Of a stretch of DNA of 64,000 nt, positions 46,805 to 58,096 are shown piece after piece. Origin of the DNA: Chlorophyllum brunneum (taxonomy: Eukaryota; Basidiomycota; Agaricomycetes; Agaricales; Agaricaceae); assembly GCA_963576785.1 (NCBI GenBank), contig OY756140.1, positions 1,798,001 through 1,862,000 on the forward strand. The letters are read 5' to 3'. The first letter of the stretch is position 1. Each line of letters begins with the position of its first letter. The notes under the pieces were generated by a model, which did not search any database, was not told the DNA's origin, and worked only from the letters and a program-made list of their open reading frames with translations. The translations under genes were made by a program, and so were the position numbers.

Positions 46805-47520
46805 CTACAGGCCCTCAGGCTTCGCGCACTTGCGCTTTTCAACCCTCCCCGTCTTGGCGCATCTCATCTCTTGCCACGACACTGGCTCGAGGGCCGCACC
46901 TGTCCAGAACAAATAAGCACCCCGTATGAACCTCAGCGCCCTTCGTACCTGCCTCGCTCGTCGCGAAAATCACGCCGAGGTCATTGCGTGCAGTTGTCAC
47001 AAAGTAGCTCCGGGCATCTCCCAGCGATATCTAAATGTGCTCCATCCAATGTCCTGACCGTCGAGACAGAACTGACTCACCACCACTCCGCGAACAACAT
47101 CGCCCCCTCTAAAACAGTCGCCAATCTTCACTCGATCTTTTTCAGCCGCCCGCACGTCTTGCGTACGTATCACACCAGTAAACTCTTCCCCCGCCGGAAG
47201 CGGAACACCATCCACCACACTTATTGAGATCAGGGCCTGCGTTGGTGACAGGCGAGTTACTGTGCCAAGCACGACAGAATTTGCAGATGGTGGGTGGGGG
47301 CGGACACGGGGCACAGAGAGTATCTACGGTACAGAAGTGGTAGATGGTCACTCTCTTAACTCTTGTTGATACGGAAAGAAATACAAACAGAGCCTTCAAA
47401 CCGCGGAATTCCCAGAATGCTGGACCGCACCTGGCCGTCCCTCGAATATGTCCCGGGGCCAAGCTGGGGAGCTGGGCCTCGAGCACTAGGAATTGGCTGA
47501 CCTGGTAGGAGGAGAGACAT
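46805..47520 (-). CDS. CSL4: Exosome cap subunit CSL4 (EXOSC1)
   Basis: An S1-domain RNA-binding cap protein of the 3'-5' RNA exosome; 183 aa. Exons: 47520-47389, 47323-47081, 47030-46949, 46899-46805. It begins MSLLLPGQPIP and has GTYSRDGQVRSSILG, followed by the S1 domain VVLGTVTRLSPTQALISI, DVRAAEKDRVKIGDCFRGGD and SLGDARSYFVTTARNDLGV. The C-terminal zinc-ribbon region reads MRCAKTGRVEKRKCAKPEG. The gene is divergent from pyruvate dehydrogenase E2 with 145 bp between start codons. Confidence 0.93.
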
Positions 47521-47665
47521 AAGAGGATGTTCCTGACGACGGTCCGGTCCGGGGTTTGTCTCTGTTGTGCAGTGGACTCGCGTAAGGGACGGGCTGGTGT
47601 AAAATTCCAACCGACGCTCGCTTTACGCGGTTCTACTTCCATCCTCTACCGGCACGACTCTGGCC

Positions 47666-49258
47666 ATGGCCGCTCACCTTGCTCGCACCTTTGCTCGTCG
47701 TGCGTGTTTTCACCCTCTTCCACCCTCTTCACACTCTCACTTTCTTCAGGCTTCCATCTTTCCGCACGGCGCAACGCGCTGTCACAGTTCAACATGCCGG
47801 CTATGAGCCCCACCATGACCGAGGGTGGTATTGCGTCATGGAAGAAGAAGGAGGGCGAGACATTTGCCTCGGGCGACGTTCTCCTTGAAATCGTGCATAT
47901 GTCTTCTGCAGTACCCATAACCAATGCTAACATGTTTTATTGTAGGAAACCGACAAGGCCACAATCGACGTCGAGGCTCAGGACGACGGTGTTCTTGCGA
48001 AAATTATCGTGAGTCGCCAGCTATGAACCCCATGGTCGCATCCTTAGCCATGTCATAGGTCCCCGATGGCTCAAAGAACGTCCAAGTCGGTGCCATAATC
48101 GCCGTCGTCGGTGAGGAAGGAGATGATCTCGCGGGTGCCGCAGCTCTTGCAGAGCAAGCTTCAAAACAAGCCCCTGCTGCCAAGGAGGAGAAGACACCCG
48201 AACCACCCAAGGAAGAAAAATCCACTCCCGCTCCCGAGTCAAAGCCTGAGACCAAGGCTGAGCTCCCAGCCGGTGACCGTATCTTTGCTAGCCCAATTGC
48301 AAAGAAGATTGCTCTTGAGCGTGGTATTCCCTTGGCCCAAGTCAAGGGCACTGGTCCCAGTGGTCGCATCATTCGTGAGGATGTTGAAAGTTTCAAACCT
48401 GCTGCGACCACTCCTCAGCACGTGGCCCCCGAGTCTACTGCAGACTACATCGACATCCCTCTCTCCAACATGCGCCGTACCATTGGTGCTCGCTTGACCC
48501 AGTCCAAGCAGGAGCTTCCCCACTATTATCTCACCATTGAAATCAACATGGACAAAGTCCTTAAGCTGAGGGAGGTCTTTAACAAAACTCTGACAGAGAA
48601 GGACAAGACTTCCAAGCTCAGTGTCAATGATTTCATCGTCAAGGCTGCCTCTTGTGCCCTGTCAGACGTTCCAGAAGCCAACTCAGCATGGCTAGGTGAG
48701 GTCATTAGGCAGTAAGTTCACCATAATTCCGCTATATATATCATGCATTGATTTGGTTCAACAATAGATACAAGAAGGCTGATATTTCTGTCGCTGTCGC
48801 TACACCAACGGGTTTGATCACCCCCATTGTGAAGGATGTTGGTTCAAAGGGTCTTGCCACTATTTCGGCTGAAACAAAAGCTCTTGCCAAAAAGGCTCGC
48901 GATGGCAAGCTGTCGCCACCAGAGTACCAGGTAAGTGCATCAAGCGACTCATGATTTGGTTTTTTTTCTGACCATAAATTTCTACCAGGGTGGCTCCTTC
49001 ACCATTTCCAATCTCGGAATGTATGACATCAGTCATTTTACCGCCATCATCAACCTGCCACAATCATGTATCCTCGCAATTGGCTCGACACAAGCCACGT
49101 TAGTTCCCGCACCAGAGGAGGAACGTGGGTTCAAGACAGTGCAGATCATGAAGGCGACACTGAGCTCAGATCATCGTGTGGTTGACGGGGCGGTTGGTGC
49201 CAGGTGGCTGGCGGCGTTCAAGGGCTACCTCGAAAATCCTTTAACTTTCATGCTGTAA
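47666..49258 (+). CDS. LAT1: Dihydrolipoamide acetyltransferase, pyruvate dehydrogenase E2
   Basis: The acetyl-transferring core of mitochondrial pyruvate dehydrogenase; 441 aa. Exons: 47666-47699, 47750-47892, 47946-48008, 48059-48711, 48768-48930, 48989-49258. The first intron splits an Arg-rich presequence ([20 protein letters not shown]). The lipoyl domain has [14 protein letters not shown] and the lipoyl lysine in ETDKATIDV (Lys63). After an Ala/Pro/Lys/Glu linker comes the subunit-binding domain [17 protein letters not shown] and [13 protein letters not shown]. The catalytic domain ends with [13 protein letters not shown], with active-site His414 and Asp418. Its lipoylation would need lipoyl synthase, encoded about 8 kb away. 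Confidence 0.96.
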
Positions 49259-49546
49259 GGAGTCTTATGCCTAGATTTCGCGCCAGTATGCTGGGATACC
49301 TTTTCTTTTGTTCTTATTGGACTCTAATGCATAATATAACATTGGCTTTTTCAGTAGGTTATGCCAGTCGTGTGTCAATCCGAAACTCAGGGTCGTCGTT
49401 GGTCATGAAGTCCGTTATGGTGACGCAACTTGACGCCGTCAGGTGACGTTAAAACCGACCACTCAACGCGTAAGTATTTAATGGAATCCGGATGTTGGCT
49501 GCCCTTGCCTTCTGTTCCTGTTGCTCTTGACCGCGACTGCCCAGGT

Positions 49547-51595
49547 ATGGACGACGAGTTCTTCGCGTCCGTCCTCAAGAAATGGGCTTGTTCCTCCCAG
49601 GAGGTTGTCGATCTCAAAAAGCGCCTGGGCCGAGTTGAGAGAGAGGTATGTTTTGTGGACACCCGTGGCCCATACATATGCCCTGATCTTGTGTGCCTCG
49701 AAGCGAAACGAATACGAGCGCAACGTAGCCGTTTTGAAAGCCAGATGCAGCAAGAGTCCCATTGGAGAAAAACGGCCGGTGCCGCCGGGAGTCGAATTTG
49801 AAGTTCTCGATCTGGACGATGTCGAGAACAAGCTGGAGAATGCTCGTTTAGAGTATCAGCGACGACTGAGCGAGGTGTGCCTTGCCACTTTTCGGGATAT
49901 TCAAGAAGTGATCCACTGTCCATTCTAGCTGAATGATGTACGCAACCATGAGGAGATGTTGAGAAACGAAGTTCAGGAACTTAGGCGGGAACGAACACAT
50001 ATGCAACTCCAATTGCAAACTGGTCGAACCCAGTATGCAAAGGTCAGCTCAGAACTTTCGAGCCTACGGTTTGAGAAAGATGCTATGACGACCAAGGTGA
50101 GCCAGGAACATTTAATCCAGTACGAAGCTGTTGATACTATGCATTAGATTTTTGACCTCACTTTGAGACTCGAGCAAGCCGAGAAAGCTAGAGTAAGACC
50201 AGAACAAGACGCCGTAAGCTATACTCTCCGAGGGTGTATACCAAGCCGCTCATAGCCCACCCAAGCCCGGGATCGGTATCATGGACCCCCAGCAGGTTGC
50301 AAAACTTCAGGAACAAATGACGTCGCTGGAAACACAGGTGGTTAATATAGGTTTGGTGGCAAAATAAATCAAACTCACACGCCTATTCAGCTTCAAGAGG
50401 TGCAATCCCTTGCCCAGGGTCTTGAAGTTGAGAATGTGACACTCAGAGAAGAATTGGTCGCTGCTCGCGGGTCTCTTCAGAAGGTTAAAGAAAGCAACAA
50501 AGGTTTTCGAGCGACTATCGACCAGCTTTCCCGGATTGTGAGCCCTTAAATCATGCAAAAACGCCATCAGTTTCGAGGTTGGACTAATGTCAGAATTCAG
50601 GCACGCAACGTCGCCGGGGCTCCTGAGCCAGCACCAGTGACAAAGCAAGAACCCGGCACACCACGGGCAGAGATTACACCTCCACTGCAACCGCAGGTAG
50701 CCTTGAAATTTGAGACCAACATCAAGGTGGAACAAAAGGTTGACGCTGATTTCTCCTTCAATGATGTAACAATGGTTGCAGAGTCGAATAACCTATTAAC
50801 ATCTATCTCCCCTCGCCGGCTGGAAGCTCTGGCTTCGCTCCCTGTTATCGTCCCTGACACTGACATCAATGACGAGGATAACAAGTTTACCCGCTGGCTT
50901 ACCAGCGCCGCGATGAGGGACGGTATTCGGCCGCTTGTGGTTGGGTGCAGTAATTAATCTTAGCTTATTTATGCCCGCTGATGATATACTACTAGGGTGA
51001 ACCCGAACGGGACAGAGGGGCGAAATGTCGAAGAGTATCTCTGCCCCCGGTTGGATCACAACCCGTGGTGCCCGTCAACACCTGGACAACATGGTTACAT
51101 GTTCATTGGCGTAGGGAAGGAGAGGAACATGTACACGACGCCGCAACTGCGTAACTTGCTAGTAGGACTTCCCAAGCGTAGTAACAAAGAAGAGCGCCAT
51201 TTCAGATACCTTGGCGTCTACAGAGTAGGCCATGTAGATCCACTAGAAGCCGATGAATGGAAGTCTCTACACCCCGATGTGAGTTATGGTGCTTCTCAGC
51301 CCCTTCAAACCTAACGGTGTTACCACAGGTGCAGCAGAACTATCTTCATACAACCAAAGAGAAGAAGGATTCACGAACTAGAGACGAGATCGTGGCTGCT
51401 TACAATTTGGGGGAACTTTCAGTTCATTGCGTCAAGCTCCAATGTGTTGACTTTGACGAGGAGCTGTACGCTCGACTTCTCACATCCCGGGCCAATCACT
51501 ACGCGGCTCAGAAGGCCCGAGCTGCTAAACGAAGCTGTAACGAAGATGACGAAACCAACGCCCATTCTCAGAGAAATAAACAACCGGCACACTAG
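49547..51595 (+). CDS. Coiled-coil protein with DUF6697-like C-terminal domain
   Basis: 538 aa in nine exons: 49547-49645, 49704-49874, 49929-50096, 50148-50213, 50266-50337, 50391-50537, 50601-50944, 50996-51278, 51329-51595. The first ~240 residues are coiled coil (SQEVVDLKKRLGRVERE, EEMLRNEVQELRRERTHM, LQEVQSLAQGLEVENVTL). The C-terminal globular part has LCPRLDHNPWCPSTPGQHGY, RHFRYLGVYRVGHVDPLEA and a conserved LQCVDFDEELYARLL. This layout is known from Agaricomycete proteins of unknown function (DUF6697). The fourth exon's donor could be 50194 instead of 50214, which changes eight residues. Confidence 0.75.
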
Positions 51596-51884
51596 TTTGT
51601 CTCCCACTCGATAGCCCTTGCCGTACGCCTTCCTTTACGCGCACGTAGGTATTCTCCCATGGCACACTGCGTTTTCTTGACTACGACACTCTTTCCACAT
51701 ATTCCTCCAGATTAATTTATTCTTATTTGTAGAATATGCTCGCTTTCGTTCCTTGCCCTCCCAGCCCCTTGATGTAGTTTAACGTTTGTGAACGGTCCCC
51801 CATGAGTACTTAGCCCAATGTATGGTCTCGTGATCGATGTTATATCGCACTGTATGGCTTCACAAACTCGACACATCACGCATC

Positions 51885-53355
51885 ATGCCAGGACGACTAC
51901 GCAAACCCTCATCATTGAAAAATCCGGGTCAGTTACTGCAATCTACGGTTTCTACTGGATATTCAACGTAATTGCATGCCAGATCGGCCATATCTTGCGC
52001 TTGGCCTAGAAGGGTCTGCTAACAAGCTCGGCGCTGGAGTCATCAGACATGCAGAGGACGGCACTACGTCTGTACTATCTAACGTTCGACACACATACAT
52101 CACCCCACCCGGAGAAGGGTTCCAGCCTCGCGATACGGCGCTCCATCATCGCGAATGGGCCCTGAAAGTCATAAACAGTTCTCTAGCAGAGGTCCACCTA
52201 TCCATTCATGACGTCGACTGCATCTGCTTCACTAAGGGTGAACCATTGTTGTTGCTAGTATGATGTGATTTACTGATCAGATGGCATAGGTCCTGGAATG
52301 GGTGCACCATTACAGTCTGTAGCATTGATCGCACGTACCCTGTCGCTCTTGTACAACAAGCCCCTGGTCGGCGTAAATCACTGTGTTGGACGTGAGTGGT
52401 GTGTGACCCCCCCTCTCTCCGATGATCCACTGACACTTGAGTGTCCTTTAGACATTGAGATGGGTCGCGAAATCACTGGCGCAAGCAACCCCGTTGTTCT
52501 GTATGTCTCCGGCGGGAACACACAGGTCATTGCATACTCTCGGCAATGTTATCGCATCTTCGGTGAGACACTGGACATTGCGGTTGGAAATTGCCTCGAC
52601 CGTTTCGCAAGGGTGATCAACCTGAGCAATGATCCTAGTCCAGGTTATAGTATCGAACAAGGCGCAAAAATGTGGGTTCGTATGTCCTGCTGCAGGCAGC
52701 GCACCGAAGTGAATGTCTGCTAGGGGAAAGAGACTGATTTCCTTACCGTATGCGACGAAAGGCATGGACATAAGCCTTTCTGGCATACTCACTTCCGCCG
52801 AGGCCTACACCTTCGACAAGAGATTCCGACCTGATGGTCAACCTCGAGATGTGAACGACGATGACATTATAACGCCGGCAGATCTATGCTTCTCCTTACA
52901 AGAAACTGTATTTTCTATGCTGGTCGAGATTACTGAACGTGCGATGGCACATATCGGCAGTAAAGAGGTGCTGATTGTTGGTGGTGTTGGCTGTAGGTAA
53001 CTAGCGTTGCCATATGATCCAGTTGATAAACCCCGTATAGGCAACGAACGGCTACAAGAAATGATGGGGATTATGGCGAAAGAGAGAAATGGCCGAGTCT
53101 TTGCGACGGATGAAAGGTAGGAACCGGTGAATCCGAATTTTATTCCTTACCTATCTTGCACTAGGTTCTGCATTGATAACGGAATCATGATCGCACAAGC
53201 TGGTCTCCTGGCCTATCGGATGGGACAGGTAACCCCATTGACAAGGAGTAGTTGCACTCAGAGGTGAACATGGAGTATTTTCCCCGCAGGATAGGTAATG
53301 TTAACGTTGTATCAGGTTTAGGACGGACCAAGTCGATGTAACCTGGCGTGGATAA
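51885..53355 (+). CDS. KAE1: tRNA N6-adenosine threonylcarbamoyltransferase KAE1 (KEOPS)
   Basis: The catalytic subunit of KEOPS, which makes t6A at position 37 of ANN-decoding tRNAs; 367 aa. Exons: 51885-51927, 51983-52237, 52290-52391, 52452-52671, 52724-52992, 53041-53116, 53165-53263, 53316-53355. Motifs: [60 protein letters not shown], where the metal-binding histidines are joined across an intron, [15 protein letters not shown] and [17 protein letters not shown]. The last exon gives [12 protein letters not shown]. There is no mitochondrial leader, so this is the cytosolic/nuclear form, not QRI7. Confidence 0.95.
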
Positions 53356-53424
53356 TGGGTCAGATAGCGATTTGCTTCCCGACTACATCAAATGTCATAG
53401 AAAGTAACATGTAGTACTGGCGGC

Positions 53425-54527
53425 CTACGACAGATTTACTTCACCTACATGTTTCAGAACTAGTTTCCATCCTTCCGCGTCCGTTGACTCCATCGCATGA
53501 GAGACCTCATCAAACTCCTGCCACCACCAATCATGGAGGACACCGAAATGCCTCGCATTAACATCCGGATTCTGCCTGGATAGCCAAGGCTTATCGGAAA
53601 GGATATAATGAATACAGCGAACTTTGTCGTCATCCCAAACATCAGTGTGGATGGAGCGAAGCGTACGTAACGCGTTGTAATACCAGGGAATAAGTTTCCA
53701 TTTACCGGAAAAGAACTCGGCGAGCAGGTCTTGATCCGGGAATATGTACGTCAAGAGTTTTTTATTTACCGAGAAGAATCCATAGAGTCTATTCGCCAAC
53801 TCCTCGGAGGGATTGAGGACAACTGTCCCTGAATTGAGGAGGCCATGAGTCCGGGGTGCATTGGAGATCGTATGTGTAGGCGAAGCGATGATTTCAGCAT
53901 ACCGAGTGTATGCGCAATTTTCAGGTATCCTAAAGAGACGTGGCATTAGTTACCATAACGAACATAATAAGTATGTTTGGCCGTTTTACCAATCAGTGGG
54001 ATAGTGTTCGAGTTTGCGGGGGTTGCAAGCACAGGCAAATGCTGCACCGATTTGGTCGTCTGCCAAATCGAGTTCAAATAGATCGTCTACGTTTCGTTTG
54101 ATCAACATGTCACAATCTAACAGCACAACACGCTGGAGATACTAGTCAGTAGCAGGTATGTTGGTGGATACAGTAGCCTGACCCGGAACTCAGATAGCTC
54201 AAAGGCCCTTGAGGATCCAATCAGCTGACATTCAAATACAACAGTGAAAACACCCCACCTCAGTTTACTCCACGTATCTGCAAATCGATCTTCGAAGAGA
54301 GGTGTCCCAGAAGCCGAGGTCGGTAGTAGCGGTTCAACGTCTCTCATACCAATGCCCCTCCTCTCGATAACATCTCTCACATCCTTAGAAAGACCAGGGG
54401 TGACCATCACGACCAGAGGGTATCTGGAACCAACAGAACGAAGAGAATGGTCTAAGACCAAGATACCTGACAGGTACGAGGGTTTGGTGAGCAGAGTAAG
54501 ATATGCGTAGGCAGGGCCTTGAGCCAT
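53425..54527 (-). CDS. Family 8 glycosyltransferase (glycogenin/galactinol synthase-like)
   Basis: 316 aa in four exons: 54527-54259, 54207-54183, 54141-53990, 53929-53425. GT8 enzymes use a nucleotide-sugar donor and a metal bound by a DxD motif, seen here in VVLLDCDMLIK. Other family marks are AYLTLLTKPSYLSGILVLDH near the N terminus, GLLNSGTVVLNPSEEL, FPDQDLLAEFF and LPWYYNALRTL-like sequence before KVRCIHYILSDKPW. The protein is short and lacks the long C-terminal tail of fungal glycogenin, so galactinol-synthase-like is the safer name. The acceptor is unknown. It converges on KAE1 (69 bp). Confidence 0.88.
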
Positions 54528-54812
54528 GATAGATGAAACCAACGATAAGATGCAGGTCGCAATACAATATATATACGCGCCACGCACGTGATGTCGAATC
54601 TGTCGGTTATCACTCATGTCATTGCTCGAAATTCTGAACGTCCAGATGACTTATCCGGGCAATGCGGGAAGAGGAATGCTTTCAAAAATACATCACTCAT
54701 TCCATGGTTCTGAACTGGAAAGGAGAGGACCCTCCTGTTCAGAGATGAAGTACATTATAGAGCATGGGTGAGGGTAGTAGGACAACAGGTGAGAAGAGAA
54801 GAGATATGATGC

Positions 54813-55175
54813 TCAGCGGAGGCGGCTGATGTCCTGTGTGAGTATCTAGGGTGTTAAGAAATGGCGTTTGCTACACACCGAGCTTCGCGTTCGCTTTCGA
54901 GCAGAGCAAGGATATCTTCCTCGCGCACGGGACCCTTCACATTGCGGATAATCGTCCGAGAGGTATCATCCATGAACTCAACACGGACTTGAGTGACACC
55001 ACCGCGAGAACCAGTCCGCCCGAGGACCTGTATAGTACTTCAGTAAGGTGAACCCTGATCGAGCAGCAACTTCTTCCACCTTGATGACTTTTGCGAGTTT
55101 GACGGGAGCTTTTGAAGAATCCTGACGAACTGTCAGTAATTTTTCAGAGAGTAGGGAGACAGCATTCCTCACCAT
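54813..55175 (-). CDS. RPS28: 40S ribosomal protein S28 (eS28)
   Basis: 68 aa, full length for eS28. Exons: 55175-55173, 55121-55080, 55027-54879, 54825-54813. The first coding exon is just the ATG, followed directly by an intron (donor GTGAGG at 55172). The next exon reads [14 protein letters not shown], then [35 protein letters not shown] and [16 protein letters not shown]. The last exon is only 13 nt including the stop. Both small end exons are required by the near-invariant protein sequence. Confidence 0.95.
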
Positions 55176-55878
55176 TTTCGGCGGCGGGTGTAGAAGACGA
55201 ACGGTGTGTTGTGTTGATGCCAGCGATGGATAGAGTTTGTGACCACGGCAGTTTAGATCTCCGACTGAAACGAGCGGGTGCTGCCGTTCCGTGTGCGCCT
55301 GGGCATTGTCATTCGCCGTCACAACACCCCACTCATACTTCAAAGAAGACACTGGCAGTGAACGTTCAACAGTCGTTGTGGCTGGATCGGATAAAATTTT
55401 AACGCAGCCTTCTGGATAACAAATACACCAAATCTACGACAATCGTCCTCGTTGTGAACACACCTTCATCTTAGAAATGGGTTATCAACACGTCAAGTCG
55501 AACACCCAGATGGAGATCAAGTTTCTTATTTGTTTCACGGAGGCCTGCTCCCTGATGAACCCTATTTCCACCTGTGGTGTCTACCTTGAATAACCTTTCG
55601 GATACACTCGTCTAACTGTGCTGAGCGATGCAGCTCTCAACGCTTTGGCTAAGCGCGACTTTGTGGTGGCTCTCTCGCTTGAGGCTGTGAAACCCAACGT
55701 CCGAGGAGGTCTATACGGGGACTGCGGTGCTTGTTATCTTCTGAGACGACAACACTTGTTGTCTTATCCGGTGATATTGGTGGTCAGCTCTGCGGCTCAC
55801 CGACTACGCGTTATGCGACATAGGTACGACGTCAATCTGCAATTAAGGTGATCTAAATCTATGATAGTTAATGTAGAT
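55176..55878. other. Intergenic, RPS28 promoter and lipoyl synthase 3' side
   Basis: 703 bp between tandem minus-strand genes. A plus-strand stretch at about 55618-55800 has an open frame reading LSDAALNALAKRDFVVALSL, but I find no partner exons, so I do not call it a gene. Confidence 0.4.
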
Positions 55879-57346
55879 TCATGAAGTCGACGTAGAGGTC
55901 GCTTCTATACTTTCTGAAGCCAGTAGGCGTTTCGCTTGGCGTTCGCTGGATTTACCCCGAAGAACGTTCTCAATAAAGAACTCGCCAGCCTGTCTTGTGA
56001 TCAGACAGTAACACGTGTAAGCAGGGCAGATAGCCGACCTTATAGCTGCTCCTGACAAGTGGTCCACTGGCGACATATAAGAAACCCATATCATCAGCCA
56101 CCCCTTTCCACCTATCAAATTCTGCAGGTTCGACGTAGCGATCGACCTTCATGTGTCGCTTTGTTGGGCGCATGTACTGTCCGAATGTCACAACGTCAAC
56201 ATGGATTTCGCGTAGTTCTGTGTCAAGATGTGGAGTGAGAACTGTATTGAATCCAAACTGAGTGGCAAGGTACCTTTCAGGGCAGCTAATACTTGTTCCT
56301 CCGTTTCGCCAACGCCTAGCATTATGCTGGTCTTCGTTACGCGGACACCTTCCTTTTTCGCGTGTTCTAAAACACCCAGACTCTGTCGGAAAGTAGCTCG
56401 ACGGTCGCGAACATAGGGTGTCATATCTTCGACAGTTTCGATGTTGTGAGCATACACATCGAGACCCGCTTTGGCGACAAGTGATACATGTTCGAGGTTC
56501 CCGGAAAAGTCGCCTGTCAAGGCTTCTACGAGGATATGGGGAGCCCTATGCGCGTTGAACACCGAAAAGTAGTATTAGAATAGAGAAACATACTTTTGCT
56601 TAATTTTGCGGATAGTCTCTGCAAAATGTCGCGCACCTCCGTCAGTAAGATCTATAGGAGGGTTAGTGATATGTAGCGCTCAAGAAAGGGATAGAATCAG
56701 ACCGTCACGATCCACGCTCGTGAGGACAATATACCCCAAACCCCAACGGCTAATAGCTTCAGCAGTATTTTCTGGCTCGTGGGGGTCCAAAGGAGGGGGG
56801 GTTCTGGAGGTCTTAACAGCACAAAAACGACACCCTCGGGTACAGGTATCACCCATCAACTAGGATGACCTGAGCACCAGAGCTCGCTAACAGCGTGATG
56901 TCCGAGCGCACCATTATAGTAGCCGTTGCTTTACTTCGGTTTTCCGCATCTGTTGCGCTAGAGCTTCCACCCCAGCAATCTCCGATGTTAGGACACCGAG
57001 CTTCCTCACAAACGGTGTGCAATTTCAGCCCTCGTAGGTCTTTCTTGATCTTGGCATAGGACCCGCCTGCGGGAATAGATGTTTTCAGGAATGAAGGCAG
57101 CCTGGGTCTAGAGTTGGAGATTGAGGAATCATCTATTCAGGAATTCAGGATGGCGTACCCCTTTGTGTTTCCAAGGACTATGCGATCTGGTACATTGTCG
57201 GCAATGAAGTCATCTAAACTTGGCCCACTGTCAAGCTCCCTGCTGAATTTCGAGGGCAGGGTAGGGCTTGGAGAAGTTGTTGCGGTTGCTAGGGCACGGA
57301 CGCAGCGCGGAACGTTCTTCTGAATCATGCGCAACCCGGCAGGCAT
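55879..57346 (-). CDS. LIP5: Lipoyl synthase, mitochondrial
   Basis: A radical-SAM enzyme that inserts two sulfurs into octanoyl-E2 and related proteins; 386 aa. Exons: 57346-57159, 57107-56912, 56859-56703, 56651-56594, 56545-56274, 56217-56039, 55989-55879. An Arg-rich leader ([18 protein letters not shown]) is followed by [11 protein letters not shown], the auxiliary 4Fe-4S set [12 protein letters not shown], the radical-SAM cluster CTRGCRFC, and [50 protein letters not shown] and [18 protein letters not shown]. It is divergent from CMC1 (168 bp) and makes the cofactor of the LAT1 protein encoded nearby. Confidence 0.95.
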
Positions 57347-57514
57347 CTGTAACGAATATACGAAGAGAGGTAGTGGAGAAATGACATGCTCCGGAGTCTG
57401 GACACCCCAGTCTAGTCTGTTTGTGGCTGGTCTTTGTTATTTGGTCAAACCATCCAAGTCAAACACTTGAGACCGAGGTCCTGACTTGTGCGAAGTTGAT
57501 ATTTACTTCATTCC

Positions 57515-57907
57515 ATGAACGCCCTTTCACGACGAGAAGAAGAAACCCTGTTGAAGACCACTAAGGCGCGCGCATTGAAGGAATGTGACCCAGTTGTCAA
57601 AGGTTCGTTGCCAATGTTTCACTATAGGGCGAAGTACTCCGTTCCACTTAGAATTTGCTCGGTGTGCATCGGGGCGCACTGTGTCTGTAGCATGGGCATG
57701 TAAAGACAAATTGAAAGTCGTTCAAGATTGCATGATTCAATTGTGAGGGTCAGCCTCTTTGACAGCTTACCCTGGCTGAGTCGTATTCTCAATAGCACAG
57801 GGCCAGAGCCTATGGAGAAGGTTCGAAGAGAGTATTTGCGTCTGCGCAATCAACAGCGGGAAGAACAGAAAAATCAGTTGGAAGTTACCAATGTAACCTC
57901 TTCCTGA
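57515..57907 (+). CDS. CMC1: CMC1-family twin CX9C mitochondrial protein
   Basis: 96 aa in three exons: 57515-57602, 57652-57742, 57796-57907. Splicing creates two CX9C motifs, CDPVVKEFARC and CKDKLKVVQDC, the coiled-coil-helix fold imported into the intermembrane space by Mia40. The order and spacing, with MNALSRREEETLLKTTKARA before the first cysteine, fit Cmc1, which stabilises Cox1 and copper delivery during cytochrome oxidase assembly. The tail is charged. CMC2 is the main alternative. Confidence 0.88.
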
Positions 57908-58096
57908 ATTTTTATGAATTTCCCCATTCTCGTTACCTAAGGCGTTTGGACATTTAATTGCAATCTTTCAATCCGTATGTTTTCAAGTTATGAATATTGA
58001 AAGCCAGTATAAATAATATCAGAGCACATCAGTGGTCAGTGGAATAACTGGATTTGGGGGAACAAGAATTAAATTCGAAGGTATGCTAACGGTCGG

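Noticed and set aside
55618..55851. 77-aa plus-strand frame LSDAALNALAKRDFVV...
   Set aside because: No start context, partner exons or recognised family; kept only as a note in the intergenic entry.
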